DNA of 64,000 bases from Phascolarctobacterium sp. (GTDB lineage Bacteria; Bacillota; Negativicutes; Acidaminococcales; Acidaminococcaceae), in assembly GCA_017467905.1 (NCBI GenBank), contig JAFUKD010000039.1:1-64000 (forward strand). Reading direction: 5' to 3'. The position numbers and the translations under genes are program-made. Positions 47,117 to 56,987 of the stretch are shown in pieces (the first letter of the stretch is position 1; the number at the start of each line of letters is the position of its first letter). The notes under the pieces were generated by a model that saw only the letters and a program-made list of their open reading frames with translations, ran no database searches and was not told the DNA's origin.

Positions 47117-49439
47117 GCCTATCCTCCAGTGCCAGTTTCAAAACCTCGTCCATGTGCTTCACAGGAATAAACTTCATTTCAGCACGCACGTTTTCCGGGA
47201 TTTCTTCCAAATCCTGCATATTGCGTTGGGGCAGAAGAATGGTCTTCACGCCGTAGCGATGGGCAGCCAGCATCTTCTCCTTAATGCCGCCAACGGGAAG
47301 CACCCTGCCGCTAAGAGTAATCTCGCCGGTCATAGCAATACCGGCTTTTACCTTGCGCCCTGTCAGAGCAGAAACCATTGCCGTTACCATAGTAATGCCT
47401 GCAGAAGGACCATCCTTGGGAATAGCGCCTTCCGGCAAGTGAATATGAATGTCCTCAGTTTCGTAGAAGCTTTCATCCAAGCCTAAATCTGCAGCGCGAC
47501 TGCGAATGTAGGTGTAGCCTGCCTGTGCAGATTCCTTCATCACGTCACCCAGCTGGCCAGTCAGGGTTAAGCTTCCCTTGCCCTTGTAAACCAGCACCTC
47601 CACCTTCAACAGCTCACCGCCAACGGCAGTCCACGCCAAGCCGGTGCAAATGCCCACTTCGGATTTGATGGTAATATCATCTTCCAAGTAAATTACAGGG
47701 CCTAAGTATTTTTCTAAATTCTTTTCTGTTACCTTGGCAGATTTACTATTGCCGGTAACAATCTTATGAGCAATCTTGCGGCACACGCCTGCAATCTTGC
47801 GCTCTAAATTACGCACGCCTGCTTCGCGGGTATAATCGCGGATGATGCGGCGCAATGCCTTTTCGCTAACAGAAACCTTACGTTTTTCCAAGCCGTGAGC
47901 CTTGCGTTCTTTCGGCAAAAGGTGCAGCTCCGCAATCTTTACCTTTTCATCCTCAGTGTAGCTGGAAAGCTGGATAACCTCCATTCTGTCCAAAAGTGCA
48001 GGAGGAATAGTCTCCATAGTGTTAGCAGTTACAATCCAGAAGACATTGGAAAGGTCAAAGGGGAATTCGATAAAGTGGTCGCTAAAAGCGTGGTTCTGTT
48101 CCGGGTCAAGTGCTTCTAAAAGTGCGGAAGCAGGGTCGCCGCGGAAGTCAGAAGCCATTTTATCCACTTCGTCCAGCAGGAACACCGGGTTCATACAGCC
48201 ACAGGTTTGCATACCGTGAATGATTCTGCCGGGCATAGCGCCAATGTAGGTACGGCGATGACCGCGAATTTCTGCCTCGTCACGAATACCGCCCAAAGAA
48301 ATGCGTGTGTACTTGCGGCCAATAGCTTCGGCAATGCTGTGTGCCAAAGAGGTCTTGCCCACGCCGGGAGGTCCTACCAGGCACAGGATGGGGCCCTTGG
48401 TATCTTGGGTCAGAGCGCGCACTGCTAAAAATTCTAAAATGCGCTCCTTAACCTTCTTCAAACCGTAGTGGTCCTTTTCCAGCACTTCTTCTGCACGCTT
48501 CAAGTCGAAATTGTCTTGGTTAAACTTACCCCAGGGCAATGCTAAAAGCGCATCCAAATAATTGCGGATTACTGCGCCTTCTGCCATCATAGGGGGCATC
48601 TTGTAAAGTCTGTCCAATTCCTTTTCAACTTTAGCAACAACGTTTTCCGGCATCTCCAAGGCTGCCATCTGCTTTTTATATTCTTCAATCTCCGCTTTCA
48701 GCTCGTCGCCTTCCCCAAGCTCCTTGTTGATGGCTTTAATCTGTTCGCGCAGATAATATTCCTTTTGATTGCGCTCAATCTGCTTACGCACCTCTTGAGC
48801 GATATTTTTTTCAAGGCCTGCAATCTCCAGCTCCTTGCTTAAAAGCTCGTACAGCTTGTGCATACGCGCCTGAACATTTGCCAGCTCCAAAAGCACTTGC
48901 TTTTCTTCCATGGATACTGCCAAATAGCCGGCAATCATATCGGCAACACGACCGGGATCCGGCTGGCCTTTTAATGCCTGCAGCACCTCGCTGTTTACCT
49001 TTTTAGTTACCAGCACCCATTGCTCAAAGGCTTCAATGAGCATACGGCGCAGTGCTTCTACTTCAATGGCATAGCCCAAAACAGGAGTAAGCACTTGGGC
49101 ATGACCGGTAAAATAAACCTTTTCAGTTGCGGAATCGGTAATGGAAAGGTATTCCACACGCTCCAAGCCTTCTACCAAAATGCGGATAGCACCATTAGGC
49201 AATTTCAAAAGCTGCTTAACTTCGGCTAAGGAGCCAAATTTATATAAATCCTCAGGCTGTACGTCAGTCATTGCCGCATCCTTTTGAGTAACCAAAAGCA
49301 AGCGACGATTGCCTTCCATGGCAGCTTCCACCGCAGCAATGGATTTTTCCCTGCCAACATCAAGATTGATAATCATTCCCGGGAAAACCATCATGCCACG
49401 CAATGCCAACAGCGGTAAGGTCATAATTTCTTCTGTCAA
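47106..49439 (-). CDS. lon: ATP-dependent protease La (Lon)
   Basis: A 777-residue protease. The N-terminal LON substrate-binding domain begins [21 protein letters not shown] coiled coil is followed by the AAA domain with [20 protein letters not shown], and the C-terminal Ser-Lys protease has the catalytic serine in [15 protein letters not shown]. It degrades misfolded and regulatory proteins. The start is a TTG with GGAGGG upstream. Confidence 0.97.
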   Translation of the reverse strand: MTEEIMTLPLLALRGMMVFPGMIINLDVGREKSIAAVEAAMEGNRRLLLVTQKDAAMTDVQPEDLYKFGSLAEVKQLLKLPNGAIRILVEGLERVEYLSITDSATEKVYFTGHAQVLTPVLGYAIEVEALRRMLIEAFEQWVLVTKKVNSEVLQALKGQPDPGRVADMIAGYLAVSMEEKQVLLELANVQARMHKLYELLSKELEIAGLEKNIAQEVRKQIERNQKEYYLREQIKAINKELGEGDELKAEIEEYKKQMAALEMPENVVAKVEKELDRLYKMPPMMAEGAVIRNYLDALLALPWGKFNQDNFDLKRAEEVLEKDHYGLKKVKERILEFLAVRALTQDTKGPILCLVGPPGVGKTSLAHSIAEAIGRKYTRISLGGIRDEAEIRGHRRTYIGAMPGRIIHGMQTCGCMNPVFLLDEVDKMASDFRGDPASALLEALDPEQNHAFSDHFIEFPFDLSNVFWIVTANTMETIPPALLDRMEVIQLSSYTEDEKVKIAELHLLPKERKAHGLEKRKVSVSEKALRRIIRDYTREAGVRNLERKIAGVCRKIAHKIVTGNSKSAKVTEKNLEKYLGPVIYLEDDITIKSEVGICTGLAWTAVGGELLKVEVLVYKGKGSLTLTGQLGDVMKESAQAGYTYIRSRAADLGLDESFYETEDIHIHLPEGAIPKDGPSAGITMVTAMVSALTGRKVKAGIAMTGEITLSGRVLPVGGIKEKMLAAHRYGVKTILLPQRNMQDLEEIPENVRAEMKFIPVKHMDEVLKLALEDRHDK

Positions 49440-49501
49440 AGCTATCCCTCCTTTATATGGAAATAAGGGAGAAAGGCATAGCCCTTCCCCCTTGTATTAT
49501 T

Positions 49502-50749
49502 TTACTCAATAATCATCTGTGGTTCAGCATGCTGACGCACGGTATCTTCGGTAACAATGCATCTGGTTACATCATCACGGGAAGGAACTTCATACATAAC
49601 GTTACGCATGATGGATTCAATAATGGCACGCAAGCCACGAGCACCTGCGTTACGCTTCAGGGCTTCTTCTGCAATAGCATCCAAAGCGCCCTTTTCAAAT
49701 TCCAGTTCCACATCATCCATTGCCAGGAAATGCTGGTATTGCTTAATCAAAGCATTGCGCGGTTCGCACAAAATGCGTACCAACGCTTCCTTATCCAAAG
49801 AGTTCAAGGTAACAACAACGGGCAAACGTCCTGCAAATTCAGGAATCAAGCCAAATTTCATCAAATCTTCCGGCAACACCTTGCTAAAGATTGCATCGTT
49901 GTTGACTTCCGCTTTCTTTTGAATGTCTGCACCAAAGCCCAAGTTCTTCTTGCCGATACGCCCATTGATAATGTTTTCCAGGCCTGCAAAGGCACCGCCG
50001 CAGATAAACAGAATATTAGTGGTATCGATAGAGATAAATTCCTGATGAGGATGCTTGCGTCCGCCTTTAGGAGGAACGCTGGCAACAGTGCCTTCCAAAA
50101 TCTTTAAGAGGGCTTGCTGTACACCTTCACCGGAAACATCACGGGTGATGGAAACATTTTCAGATTTACGGGAGATTTTATCAATTTCATCAATGTAGAC
50201 AATGCCGCGTTGGGCAGCTTCCACATCGTAATCAGCATTTTGAATAAGCTTCAGAAGAATGTTCTCCACGTCTTCGCCCACATAACCAGCTTCGGTTAAA
50301 GTAGTAGCATCTGCCATGGCGAAGGGAACCTGCAAAATTTTTGCCAAGGTTTGTGCCAGCAGGGTTTTACCGCTGCCGGTAGGGCCAAGCATTAAAATGT
50401 TAGACTTTTGCAGTTCAACACCGCGTTCTTCCTCAGGATTATGCAATTCATAATTGATGCGCTTGTAATGGTTATAAACGGCAACTGCCAAGGTTTTCTT
50501 GGCTTCGTCCTGACCAACTACATACTCATCAAGAATTTCTTTGATTTCTTTAGGCTTGGGCAACTCGCTTGCAGAGGGCATGCTTTCAGCAGCAGCCTTC
50601 TGATTATCCTCGTCAAGCATATCCTTGCAAAACTCGATACACTCATCACAGATATAAACACCACGGCCTGCAATCAGCCTGCGTACCTGCCCTTCACGCT
50701 TCCCGCAGAAGGAGCAAGTGAGGTTTTTATTCCCCTCATTAGAGTTCAT
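49502..50749 (-). CDS. clpX: ClpX unfoldase subunit of ClpXP
   Basis: A 415-residue AAA+ unfoldase. The N-terminal zinc finger is [19 protein letters not shown] with CDECIEFC, Walker A is [16 protein letters not shown] and Walker B is [11 protein letters not shown]. It delivers substrates to ClpP. Normal length. clpP lies directly upstream. Confidence 0.97.
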   Translation of the reverse strand: MNSNEGNKNLTCSFCGKREGQVRRLIAGRGVYICDECIEFCKDMLDEDNQKAAAESMPSASELPKPKEIKEILDEYVVGQDEAKKTLAVAVYNHYKRINYELHNPEEERGVELQKSNILMLGPTGSGKTLLAQTLAKILQVPFAMADATTLTEAGYVGEDVENILLKLIQNADYDVEAAQRGIVYIDEIDKISRKSENVSITRDVSGEGVQQALLKILEGTVASVPPKGGRKHPHQEFISIDTTNILFICGGAFAGLENIINGRIGKKNLGFGADIQKKAEVNNDAIFSKVLPEDLMKFGLIPEFAGRLPVVVTLNSLDKEALVRILCEPRNALIKQYQHFLAMDDVELEFEKGALDAIAEEALKRNAGARGLRAIIESIMRNVMYEVPSRDDVTRCIVTEDTVRQHAEPQMIIE

Positions 50750-50773
50750 AGATTATCTCCTTAAAATGTAGTC

Positions 50774-51367
50774 TTATTTTGCAGCTTCGTGACGTTCTAA
50801 AACCTTATCAATCAAACCATAGGCTACTGCCTCGCGGCTGGTAAGGAAATTATCGCGGTCAGTATCGGCAGCTACCTTTTCAATGCTTTGACCGGTATGC
50901 TTAGCTAATACGCCGTTCATCTCTTCACGCACACGCAAAATTTCGCGAGCGTGGATTTCGATTTCAGAAGCTTGACCTTGAACACCGCCCAAGGGTTGAT
51001 GAATCATAACACGGGAGTACGGCAGAGCAAAACGTTTACCCGGCGCACCTGCTGCCAACAGTACGGAAGCCATGGAAGCTGCCATACCCATGCAAATAGT
51101 AGAAACATCAGGCTTAATGTATTGCATAGTGTCATAAATAGCCATACCGGCACTTACACTGCCACCGGGGCTATTGATGTACAGATGAATGTCTTTATCG
51201 GGATCCTCAGATTCCAAAAAGAGCAATTGAGCAATGACAACATTCGCCATGCTGTCATCGATGGGTCCTGTTACGAAAACGATTCTGTCTTTGAGCAGAC
51301 GAGAGTAAATATCATAGGAACGTTCACCACGACTGGATTGTTCCACAACGATAGGGACATAGTTCAT
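50774..51367 (-). CDS. clpP: ClpP protease subunit
   Basis: About 197 residues from the ATG at 51367 (GGGAG 8 bases upstream). The serine nucleophile is in [14 protein letters not shown], the histidine in [12 protein letters not shown], and the N-terminal processing region starts [19 protein letters not shown]. It forms the proteolytic chamber for ClpX. The gene lies between tig and clpX, a widely conserved order. Confidence 0.97.
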   Translation of the reverse strand: MNYVPIVVEQSSRGERSYDIYSRLLKDRIVFVTGPIDDSMANVVIAQLLFLESEDPDKDIHLYINSPGGSVSAGMAIYDTMQYIKPDVSTICMGMAASMASVLLAAGAPGKRFALPYSRVMIHQPLGGVQGQASEIEIHAREILRVREEMNGVLAKHTGQSIEKVAADTDRDNFLTSREAVAYGLIDKVLERHEAAK

Positions 51368-51447
51368 TATTGTCACTCCCTTTCATTACCCTCTCCCGCC
51401 AGTGCCTAGCGCTGACGGAAGGGAGAATTCTATAACTATTTTAAAAA

Positions 51448-52731
51448 TTATTGAGCGCTGTCAATTACAACATGAGCAGCTTTGCGGCGCAGGATGTTTG
51501 CCAGCAAGAGACCCATGGTGCCGTTGTTTTTGATGATTTGTTTTACATCTTCAACTTTAGCGCCGTGTTGGTTAGCGATAGCAGCGATTTCTGCATCAAC
51601 GTCAGCCATATCTACTTGGATGTTTTCAGCTTTTGCGATTGCATCAAGTACCAGGTCGGTTTTAACGTTTTCTTCTGCAGTGGGGCGTTGGTTTTCGCGG
51701 ATTTTATCCATGTCTTGGCCAGTGTATTGCATGTACATTTCCATAGACATTTTGCGAGCTTCAAGGCTCATTTTCATTTCGTCAACCATTTGGGTAATGC
51801 GGTCTTCGATCATGATTGCAGGAACTTCGAAGGTAGCGTTAGCTACTGCCAGGTCAACCAAAGCGCGTTCGTAAGCAACTTTAGCTTGTTCTTCTGCAGC
51901 TGCTTGCATACGTTCTTTATAGTTAGCGCGCAGTTCTTCAACGGTTTTGAAATCGCTGTTAGCTGCAACGTATTCATCGGTCATTTCCGGCAACACTTTA
52001 CGTTTAACGTCTTGGATGTTTACTTTGAAGATAGCTTCTTTGCCAGCCAATTCAGCAACGAAGTATTCGGTCGGGAAGGTTACTTCTACGTCAGTGGAAT
52101 CACCTTTGGACAAGCCAACCAATTGGTCTTCGAAGCCGGGGATGAAGGAGTTGGAGCCAACTTCCAAGGGATAGCCTTTGCCTTCGCCACCGCTGAAAGC
52201 TTCGCCGTCAACAGTGCCGGCAAAGTCGATAATTGCGAAGTCGCCTTTCTCAATTACAGCGCCTTCTTCTGCAGCTACCATTTTAGCATTGCGGTTACGC
52301 AGGTCGTTTACAGCAGCGTCCAAATCTTCTTCGGTTACAACAGCTTCTTGTTTTTCAACGTGCAAGCCTTTGTATTCGCCCAATTCCGGTTCCGGTTTCA
52401 AAGTAACTTTGATAACCAATTCCATGTCTTTGCCTTCTTCGAATACGGAGGTTTCTACTTTCGGGTCATCAACAGGAATAAGTTTTTGCAGTTCCAAAGC
52501 TTCGCTGTAAACTTTGTTAGCTACCAATTCGAAAGCTTCTTGTTTTACAGCATCTTTGCCATAATGCATTTCGATAATGTTACGGGGAGCTTTGCCTTTA
52601 CGGAAGCCCGGGATATTTACGTTTTGAGCAATTTTTTGAACAGCTTGTTTAAAGCCATTATTTACAACTGCTGCTTCAGCAGTGATTTTCAAAGTTGCTT
52701 CATTTCCTACTCTTTCAACGGTTACGTTCAT
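51448..52731 (-). CDS. tig: Trigger factor chaperone
   Basis: A 427-residue ribosome-bound chaperone. The ribosome-binding signature is NIPGFRKGKAPRNIIEMHYG (residues about 39-58), the PPIase (FKBP) domain is about 150-240 and a long helical C-terminal domain follows. It folds nascent chains. It heads tig-clpP-clpX-lon-ysxC. Confidence 0.97.
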   Translation of the reverse strand: MNVTVERVGNEATLKITAEAAVVNNGFKQAVQKIAQNVNIPGFRKGKAPRNIIEMHYGKDAVKQEAFELVANKVYSEALELQKLIPVDDPKVETSVFEEGKDMELVIKVTLKPEPELGEYKGLHVEKQEAVVTEEDLDAAVNDLRNRNAKMVAAEEGAVIEKGDFAIIDFAGTVDGEAFSGGEGKGYPLEVGSNSFIPGFEDQLVGLSKGDSTDVEVTFPTEYFVAELAGKEAIFKVNIQDVKRKVLPEMTDEYVAANSDFKTVEELRANYKERMQAAAEEQAKVAYERALVDLAVANATFEVPAIMIEDRITQMVDEMKMSLEARKMSMEMYMQYTGQDMDKIRENQRPTAEENVKTDLVLDAIAKAENIQVDMADVDAEIAAIANQHGAKVEDVKQIIKNNGTMGLLLANILRRKAAHVVIDSAQ

Positions 52732-52872
52732 GAATAAAATCCTCCCTTAAATTTATATGGGTAATAAAAAATAATATAATCGGATTAGTGTGCCAGCCTT
52801 CCTACAGCAATCTGCTGACATAAATCGCTCATAGTATCATATCATAAAGAAGCTTTGTTGACAATACCAAAA

Positions 52873-52897
52873 AGCCCTCTGGAAACTCCAGAGGGCT
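52873..52897. terminator. Terminator between tRNA-Gly and tig
   Basis: AGCCCTCTGGA-AAC-TCCAGAGGGCT is a perfect 11-bp stem, with TAAATTTTT on the right and A-rich bases on the left. It would end the tRNA-Gly transcript (minus strand). Confidence 0.8.
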
Positions 52898-52908
52898 AAA
52901 TTTTTAAG

Positions 52909-52984
<76 letters not shown>

Positions 52985-53114
52985 GGTCATTCCGTTGTTC
53001 GGAACGATGTTTATTATATTGCATTCAAAAAGCTTTGTCAACACTTTTTTGAAAAAAGTTTAAAAGAAAAATTTTTTTTAGAAAAAGTGAGCCACTTGAC
53101 CCTAAAACATGTCA

Positions 53115-53280
53115 CTTATATAGTGAGTCTTCTTTTTTGCTCTCCTTTGCCTTTTTCTTTTATATAATTTTCTTTTTCCCTTTCCTCTCGTTTTTTCTTC
53201 TGCCAGAATCAAGCAAAGCGTAGCTTTGCTACCTTATTCCTTAGTATAGTTTTTAATCTAAGTAACGCGTAAGCGTTAGT
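53115..53280 (+). repeat. T-rich dispersed element, copy B (possible ncRNA)
   Basis: Shares with 1684-1838 (opposite strand) a leader like ATATAGTGAGTCTTC, the exact block CTTTTTCTTTTATATAATTT, TTCTTCTGCC and the hairpin AGCAAAGC/GCTTTGCT followed by ACCTT. A second stem TAACGC-GTAA-GCGTTA follows. It occupies most of the 445-base gap between tRNA-Gly and the next gene, together with the parS repeat. Confidence 0.55.
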
Positions 53281-53284
53281 TACC

Positions 53285-53359
53285 TTGTTCCCTAAAAATA
53301 AATATTAAATTTTTTCTAAGACCATGTCCCCCTACTGAAAATGTTTCACGTGAAACAAT
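53285..53359. repeat. 75-bp direct repeat with parS, left copy
   Basis: Matches 60293-60367 at 74 of 75 positions in the same orientation. It ends with a perfect parS sequence. The two copies are about 7.0 kb apart and bracket the island genes. Confidence 0.9.
53342..53357. promoter_or_regulatory. parS (ParB/Spo0J binding site), left
   Basis: TGTTTCACGTGAAACA is a perfect 16-base palindrome of the bacterial chromosome parS consensus. ParB bound here loads SMC and helps segregate the origin region. Confidence 0.85.
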
Positions 53360-53427
53360 GGACTCTATTTAGCCCACGCAAGGCAGTAAAATAAAATTAT
53401 AACCAAAACACCAAAGGAGTGAACACC

Positions 53428-54069
53428 ATGGCATTACCACCGCAAGAAGCATATTTTTATTTTGATGAGCCAACAAGTAATTTTAGAGAACTGCTCTATA
53501 ACAGAGGCTTGCCACGAGATATTTTAACTTATGAGTGTTCTCCACACATGACTTCCCAAACTCAAACTGTCCGTTACACCATCATAGACGCAAATAGACC
53601 AGACAAGTTTTCGCAGACAGAAGAAGTAGTAGATAAACTGCTTTGTTACAACTGCACTAAAGAAAACCTTTCGCGAGTTATCGACTACTTCCACCCGCCC
53701 ATAATGCTTGCCTTTGCAGATGAAGCAAGTTGTTTGGAATATCTTTATGTTTTAATCTCCCAATCCGCTTATGGTGCGATAGTTGATTTTGACGAAAGCG
53801 AGGTTTTGGAAATATTACACGCTTATAGGGAAGGCACCAATAATGATGTGGGAATTATTAAATGTTGTGAGATAAAACAAATCGAGCAGATACCATCCAA
53901 CAAGCCTGTCTTCTTTAGCAATGTAGTCAATTCCTTTGAACAGGCATATCTACTATTAACAACTGAAAAGTTAGTTAAAGTTGCTTCTTTATTTAGCAGT
54001 AAATGTATTGGAGCAGTGATTGTTTCGCCACATGGCAAGTCATATTCAAAAATGTTTTGGAGTGAGTAA
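53428..54069 (+). CDS. Unknown island protein, plus strand
   Basis: 213 residues from the ATG at 53428 (AAAGGAG 9 bases before); a GTG three codons earlier is possible. The protein is soluble, acidic and without recognised motifs. It starts MALPPQEAYFYFDEPTSNFR and contains IVDFDESEVLEILHAYREG. It lies 68 bases after a parS site and ends at a terminator shared with the convergent gene. Codon use is more AT-rich than in the core genes, as across this island. Function unknown. Confidence 0.7.
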   Translation: MALPPQEAYFYFDEPTSNFRELLYNRGLPRDILTYECSPHMTSQTQTVRYTIIDANRPDKFSQTEEVVDKLLCYNCTKENLSRVIDYFHPPIMLAFADEASCLEYLYVLISQSAYGAIVDFDESEVLEILHAYREGTNNDVGIIKCCEIKQIEQIPSNKPVFFSNVVNSFEQAYLLLTTEKLVKVASLFSSKCIGAVIVSPHGKSYSKMFWSE

Positions 54070-54071
54070 AA

Positions 54072-54112
54072 GAGAAGCACTGCTTCTCCTAATGACAGGG
54101 AGCAGTGCTCTT
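54072..54112. terminator. Bidirectional terminator between convergent genes
   Basis: AGCACTGCT (54076-54084) and AGCAGTGCT (54101-54109) pair, with CTTCTC/GGAG-type flanks and T- or A-rich ends. It serves the plus gene at 53428 and the minus gene ending at 54124. Confidence 0.65.
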
Positions 54113-54123
54113 AAAATTGCTTA

Positions 54124-54990
54124 TCAACCTAAAATACCTTTTTCTCTCAAAACATCATCAATATACGGAAATACACTTAAATAGTTTTTCTTTATATCTC
54201 CACTAATTTTTTTGTCATTTATTTCTTTATACCAACATTTTATTATTTCTTCCAATTTCCCCAGATGTTTTTCAATATTGTTTTTATCAACAGTATATTT
54301 TTCATCTTTTATATTAATAGTTGTGTTTATAGTCCTAGCATTAATTTGGTAAATATCTATAATTTGAGCATTTCTTTTAACACTATTTATAAATTTGCGA
54401 TCAGTATTATAGATGCTACTAAACATTATGATGTAATCAGGTTTTAAGACTTCGATATCTTTCCTAATATATTCATGCGATGCTTCTAATTTACGAGCAT
54501 CCCTAGCAGGATCTATGTTCTTCTCCCCTTCCCCATTAATTTTTACCTCAGAGTATTTAGAATAATTCCCGAATGCAATAATTTCCAAGAATTCTTTAGG
54601 CGTAACGGCACCCACTTTTACTAACTTTGTACAGATATATAACGCAACAGTCAATAAGCTACCATCACTAATTGGTGCTATATGTACATCAGGGAAAAAC
54701 CTATCTGCCTTTAATACTGATTCATTGTAATAGTGTCTATGTCTATTAACAGCGAGTTCATCACGATATAATTTTTCTTTGTCCCCATAATTAGCTAAAT
54801 TTTCTGAGCTAGCATACAATAAAATCTTAACTTTTTGCTTGGCATAATTTTTACCAACAAAAGGTATAGAACAATGGACTAACTCATGCGTATGTCCTTC
54901 CAATTCCTTATGAACAGCCCAAGACGGTTCATTATTCTTAGATTTAAATTTAAAAATTTGTTTATATGCTTCTATCAAAGTTCTTTCCAT
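54124..54990 (-). CDS. Unknown protein, possible uracil-DNA glycosylase fold
   Basis: A 288-residue AT-rich gene product. VKILLYASSENLANYG (about residues 53-68), RFFPDVHIAPISDGSLL and ASHEYIRKDIEVLKPDYIIM (beta strand and helix pattern) recall the UDG superfamily, where a first-strand loop and a late HIS-type strand form the pocket. No catalytic residues can be assigned securely. A second candidate of this fold, DUF1643, is at the other end of the island. GGTGGG lies near the start. Function unknown. Confidence 0.6.
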   Translation of the reverse strand: MERTLIEAYKQIFKFKSKNNEPSWAVHKELEGHTHELVHCSIPFVGKNYAKQKVKILLYASSENLANYGDKEKLYRDELAVNRHRHYYNESVLKADRFFPDVHIAPISDGSLLTVALYICTKLVKVGAVTPKEFLEIIAFGNYSKYSEVKINGEGEKNIDPARDARKLEASHEYIRKDIEVLKPDYIIMFSSIYNTDRKFINSVKRNAQIIDIYQINARTINTTINIKDEKYTVDKNNIEKHLGKLEEIIKCWYKEINDKKISGDIKKNYLSVFPYIDDVLREKGILG

Positions 54991-55018
54991 AACATCCCAC
55001 CCTTTCTAAACTTAAAAG

Positions 55019-55310
55019 TTACTCTCCATACTTCTCCACCGCACCCTGCAAATCCTCTCTAATCCACTCACGAAGCTTCGCAGGCTTCAGCACTTCCACA
55101 AATCTTGCGTACTGCATCGCCCAATAACGCATTGCTTGCAAGTTCACTACAACACTTACGGTTACTTCATCTTCCGTGCATTGACTGTAAGGTAGGTGTT
55201 TTGAAAAAAAGCAAGCTGTCAATTAACAAGCGAAGCTCTGCGTCAGAGTGCTTCTTTAAAATTTCCAAGATGTTCATAACTAGCATATTCTTCGGTTGTG
55301 CAGTGTACAC
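55019..55310 (-). pseudogene. Decayed WYL-domain regulator
   Basis: The minus strand reads GTG-initiated VYTAQPKNMLVMNILEILKK, then skips the helix-turn-helix (fusing KKHSD to DAELRLLIDSLLF), then frameshifts in a T7 tract, then lacks most of the WYL domain. The C-terminus continues as VNLQAMRYWAMQY and LKPAKLREW. Each piece matches the intact WYL gene at 59004-60035. Two deletions, one frameshift and a changed start codon make it non-functional. Its promoter (TTGAAC and TATAAT, 55331-55359) is still intact. Confidence 0.85.
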
Positions 55311-55493
55311 TCATCTCACCTCTTGAATTTATTATAGCAATACACAAGCTTGCGTTCAACAGAAGGATGCGCCATTATTATCGCACGCACTCATCTATAA
55401 TAAACTTACTAAAACTAAGGAGACAATGTTATGAACCACACTTACCTGTACTACAACATACAATCCACACTAAAACAAAACTATGGCAAAAAA
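55246..55493. repeat. 248-bp repeat: WYL 5' end, divergent promoters, PolC-like 5' end (copy 1)
   Basis: Aligns without gaps to 59971-60218 in the same orientation with scattered substitutions. It spans the start of the WYL gene, the shared intergenic promoter region and the first 21 codons of the PolC-like gene. Confidence 0.88.
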
Positions 55494-56498
55494 CCTGACA
55501 CATTGATATTAAATCGTGTTAAGGAAGAATTAGCTTGGATGCAATGTGCAAATATGTATTTCACGATTGGCTTCCTTTATGAACTTACAGAAAGATTAAA
55601 GCAAATGAATATTCCCTATAGGGTAAAAAATTCAGGTAATGCAAGCTTTATTCTCTATCTTCTAGGAATCACCAGAATTAATCCTTTACCACCCCACTAC
55701 TATTGCCCCCATTGTCATTCGGTGATTTGGGACAACACAAGCAAGTGTGGTATAGATTTAAGAAAAGAAAAACATTGTAAAACTGATGGTGCAATTATGC
55801 TTACTGACGGGTTTAACATTCCTTGGCAGGCGCACTTATCATGCGACCAAGAACAATTTTTTCATGTTTCCATAAATCCCACAATGTATGAAAACACACT
55901 TGAAGTTTTAAATAAAACAGGAATAGATATTATTGAATATCAATCTAGCCACAACACCAGTAGATATCGCAATGTAGAAGCAGGAAATATAATTCTACAA
56001 TTTAATCTTCCGCAAACAGAATTAGAACAATCACCCACAGAATATCTAAATACAGATGCTTTTCTAGAAATAGCTCGTAACCACGCTCTTATTACTACGC
56101 CCGATTTGAAAATAAGCATTAACTCTTTTGCGGATGTCATTTCTTACTTGGGAATCTTGCGTTCAAGCTACACCAGCGATGCAAAACTAAAAGCTTTAGT
56201 AAACACATTAAACTACAAACTATCAGAACTAATTGCTTGTCGTGAAGATCTCTATCAATATTTCCTTGAGCATGGTTGTAGCGAACATACTGCATTTAAA
56301 CTTATGAATAACGTGCGAAAAGGAAAGCGCTTCCTCAACAATCCCCCTCCTTCCGATACGCTCATATCAAAGGACAAATGGGTGATAGAATTCTGCAAAG
56401 ACGTTCTTTACCTTCCAAGCAAAGCGGACATTATTGAGAACTTACTTTTAAATCCTACATATCAGCTACCCGTTCCAGTTTCTGAAAGCGTACTCTGA
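55431..56498 (+). CDS. PolC-like mini protein lacking catalytic aspartates
   Basis: A 355-residue protein that resembles pieces of Gram-positive DNA polymerase III PolC. Residues 30-92 with RVKNSGNASFILYLLGITRI and NPLPPHYYCPHC match the palm entry of PolC (RGSVGSS, then ITEVNPLPPHYVCPNC). Cysteines 92, 95, 106 and 116 may bind zinc. Where PolC has the catalytic PDIDLNFS, this has FFHVSINPTM (residues 143-152), without acids. Residues 263-299 (LSELIACREDLYQYFLEHG, AFKLMNNVRKGK) match a later PolC segment (VIGCRDDIMVYL, AFKIMESVRKGK). Polymerase activity is therefore unlikely. AAGGAG precedes the ATG. It is divergent from a WYL regulator. A decoy or regulator of replication is only a hypothesis. 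Confidence 0.78.
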   Translation: MNHTYLYYNIQSTLKQNYGKKPDTLILNRVKEELAWMQCANMYFTIGFLYELTERLKQMNIPYRVKNSGNASFILYLLGITRINPLPPHYYCPHCHSVIWDNTSKCGIDLRKEKHCKTDGAIMLTDGFNIPWQAHLSCDQEQFFHVSINPTMYENTLEVLNKTGIDIIEYQSSHNTSRYRNVEAGNIILQFNLPQTELEQSPTEYLNTDAFLEIARNHALITTPDLKISINSFADVISYLGILRSSYTSDAKLKALVNTLNYKLSELIACREDLYQYFLEHGCSEHTAFKLMNNVRKGKRFLNNPPPSDTLISKDKWVIEFCKDVLYLPSKADIIENLLLNPTYQLPVPVSESVL

Positions 56499-56672
56499 AA
56501 TTAGAATACTACTACAAAGTTACGTTACTTAATCCTCCGAAAAAACGATGTACTGTTTTGGTACATCATCATTGATAAAATAAGCCATAATGGTACTAAC
56601 CAAAACAATTTAAGAAAGAGTGAGCTTATATGACAAAAAGCGTATAATCTCTAACGTTTCTGCGTGCACCAC

Positions 56673-56712
56673 TACCAATTTCTACCAATTTCTACCAATT
56701 TCTACCAATTTC
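56673..56712. repeat. Tandem 10-bp repeat, four copies
   Basis: TACCAATTTC occurs four times in a row. It lies at the 3' end of the DinD-like fragment, where it introduces stop codons. It is too short and unspaced to be a CRISPR array. Confidence 0.9.
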
Positions 56713-56855
56713 GTGACCTCACGAAAATAGTTACCTACCTCCACTCCGCCAGTTTCACAAGAATCCATTGCTCGACAAATAGTTTTTTCAAAGTTCTCCC
56801 AGCGTTCATACCCCAACAACTTCATTAAATCACGAGCATACCAAAATTCTACTTT
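56682..56855 (-). pseudogene. DinD (DNA-damage-inducible protein D) fragment
   Basis: A 57-codon open stretch without a start codon encodes KVEFWYARDLMKLLGYERWE and, further on, GNYFREVTKLVEIG. This is the N-terminal BRO/DinD pattern (WxARDLxxxLGYxxWxNF and VTKxVEIG). Upstream and downstream parts are missing, and the end runs into the 10-bp tandem repeat. It is a relic of an SOS-linked gene. The remainder of the 56498-56988 gap holds a hairpin near 56547-56568 and no other gene. Confidence 0.75.
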
Positions 56856-56943
56856 TTAGATCTGTTTATATTAACTACGTACAAGGCGTAGGCGTTGCCG
56901 CACAAATTGATATTAAACCGTAGCAGCATATATTAATTATGCA

Positions 56944-56971
56944 AAAAGCTCCGCGATTTTGCGGAGCTTTT
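56944..56971. terminator. Terminator after the WG-repeat gene
   Basis: AAAAGCTCCGC-GATTTT-GCGGAGCTTTT is a perfect 11-bp stem usable in both directions, 17 bases past the WG-repeat gene stop. Confidence 0.85.
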
Positions 56972-56987
56972 CTTCTTACACAGAACC

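Noticed and set aside
51451-52737. A 428-residue plus-strand frame covering all of tig
   Set aside because: Antisense shadow caused by codon bias in tig; no start signals or domain.
55598-56500. Reading the PolC-like gene as a fragment of the cell's real polC
   Set aside because: It has its own start, ribosome site, regulator-linked promoter and normal stop; the PolC-like segments are joined in frame with the middle shortened, and a second copy of its 5' end exists nearby.
56673-56712. Short repeats resembling a CRISPR array
   Set aside because: 10-bp units directly adjacent with no spacers and no cas genes.
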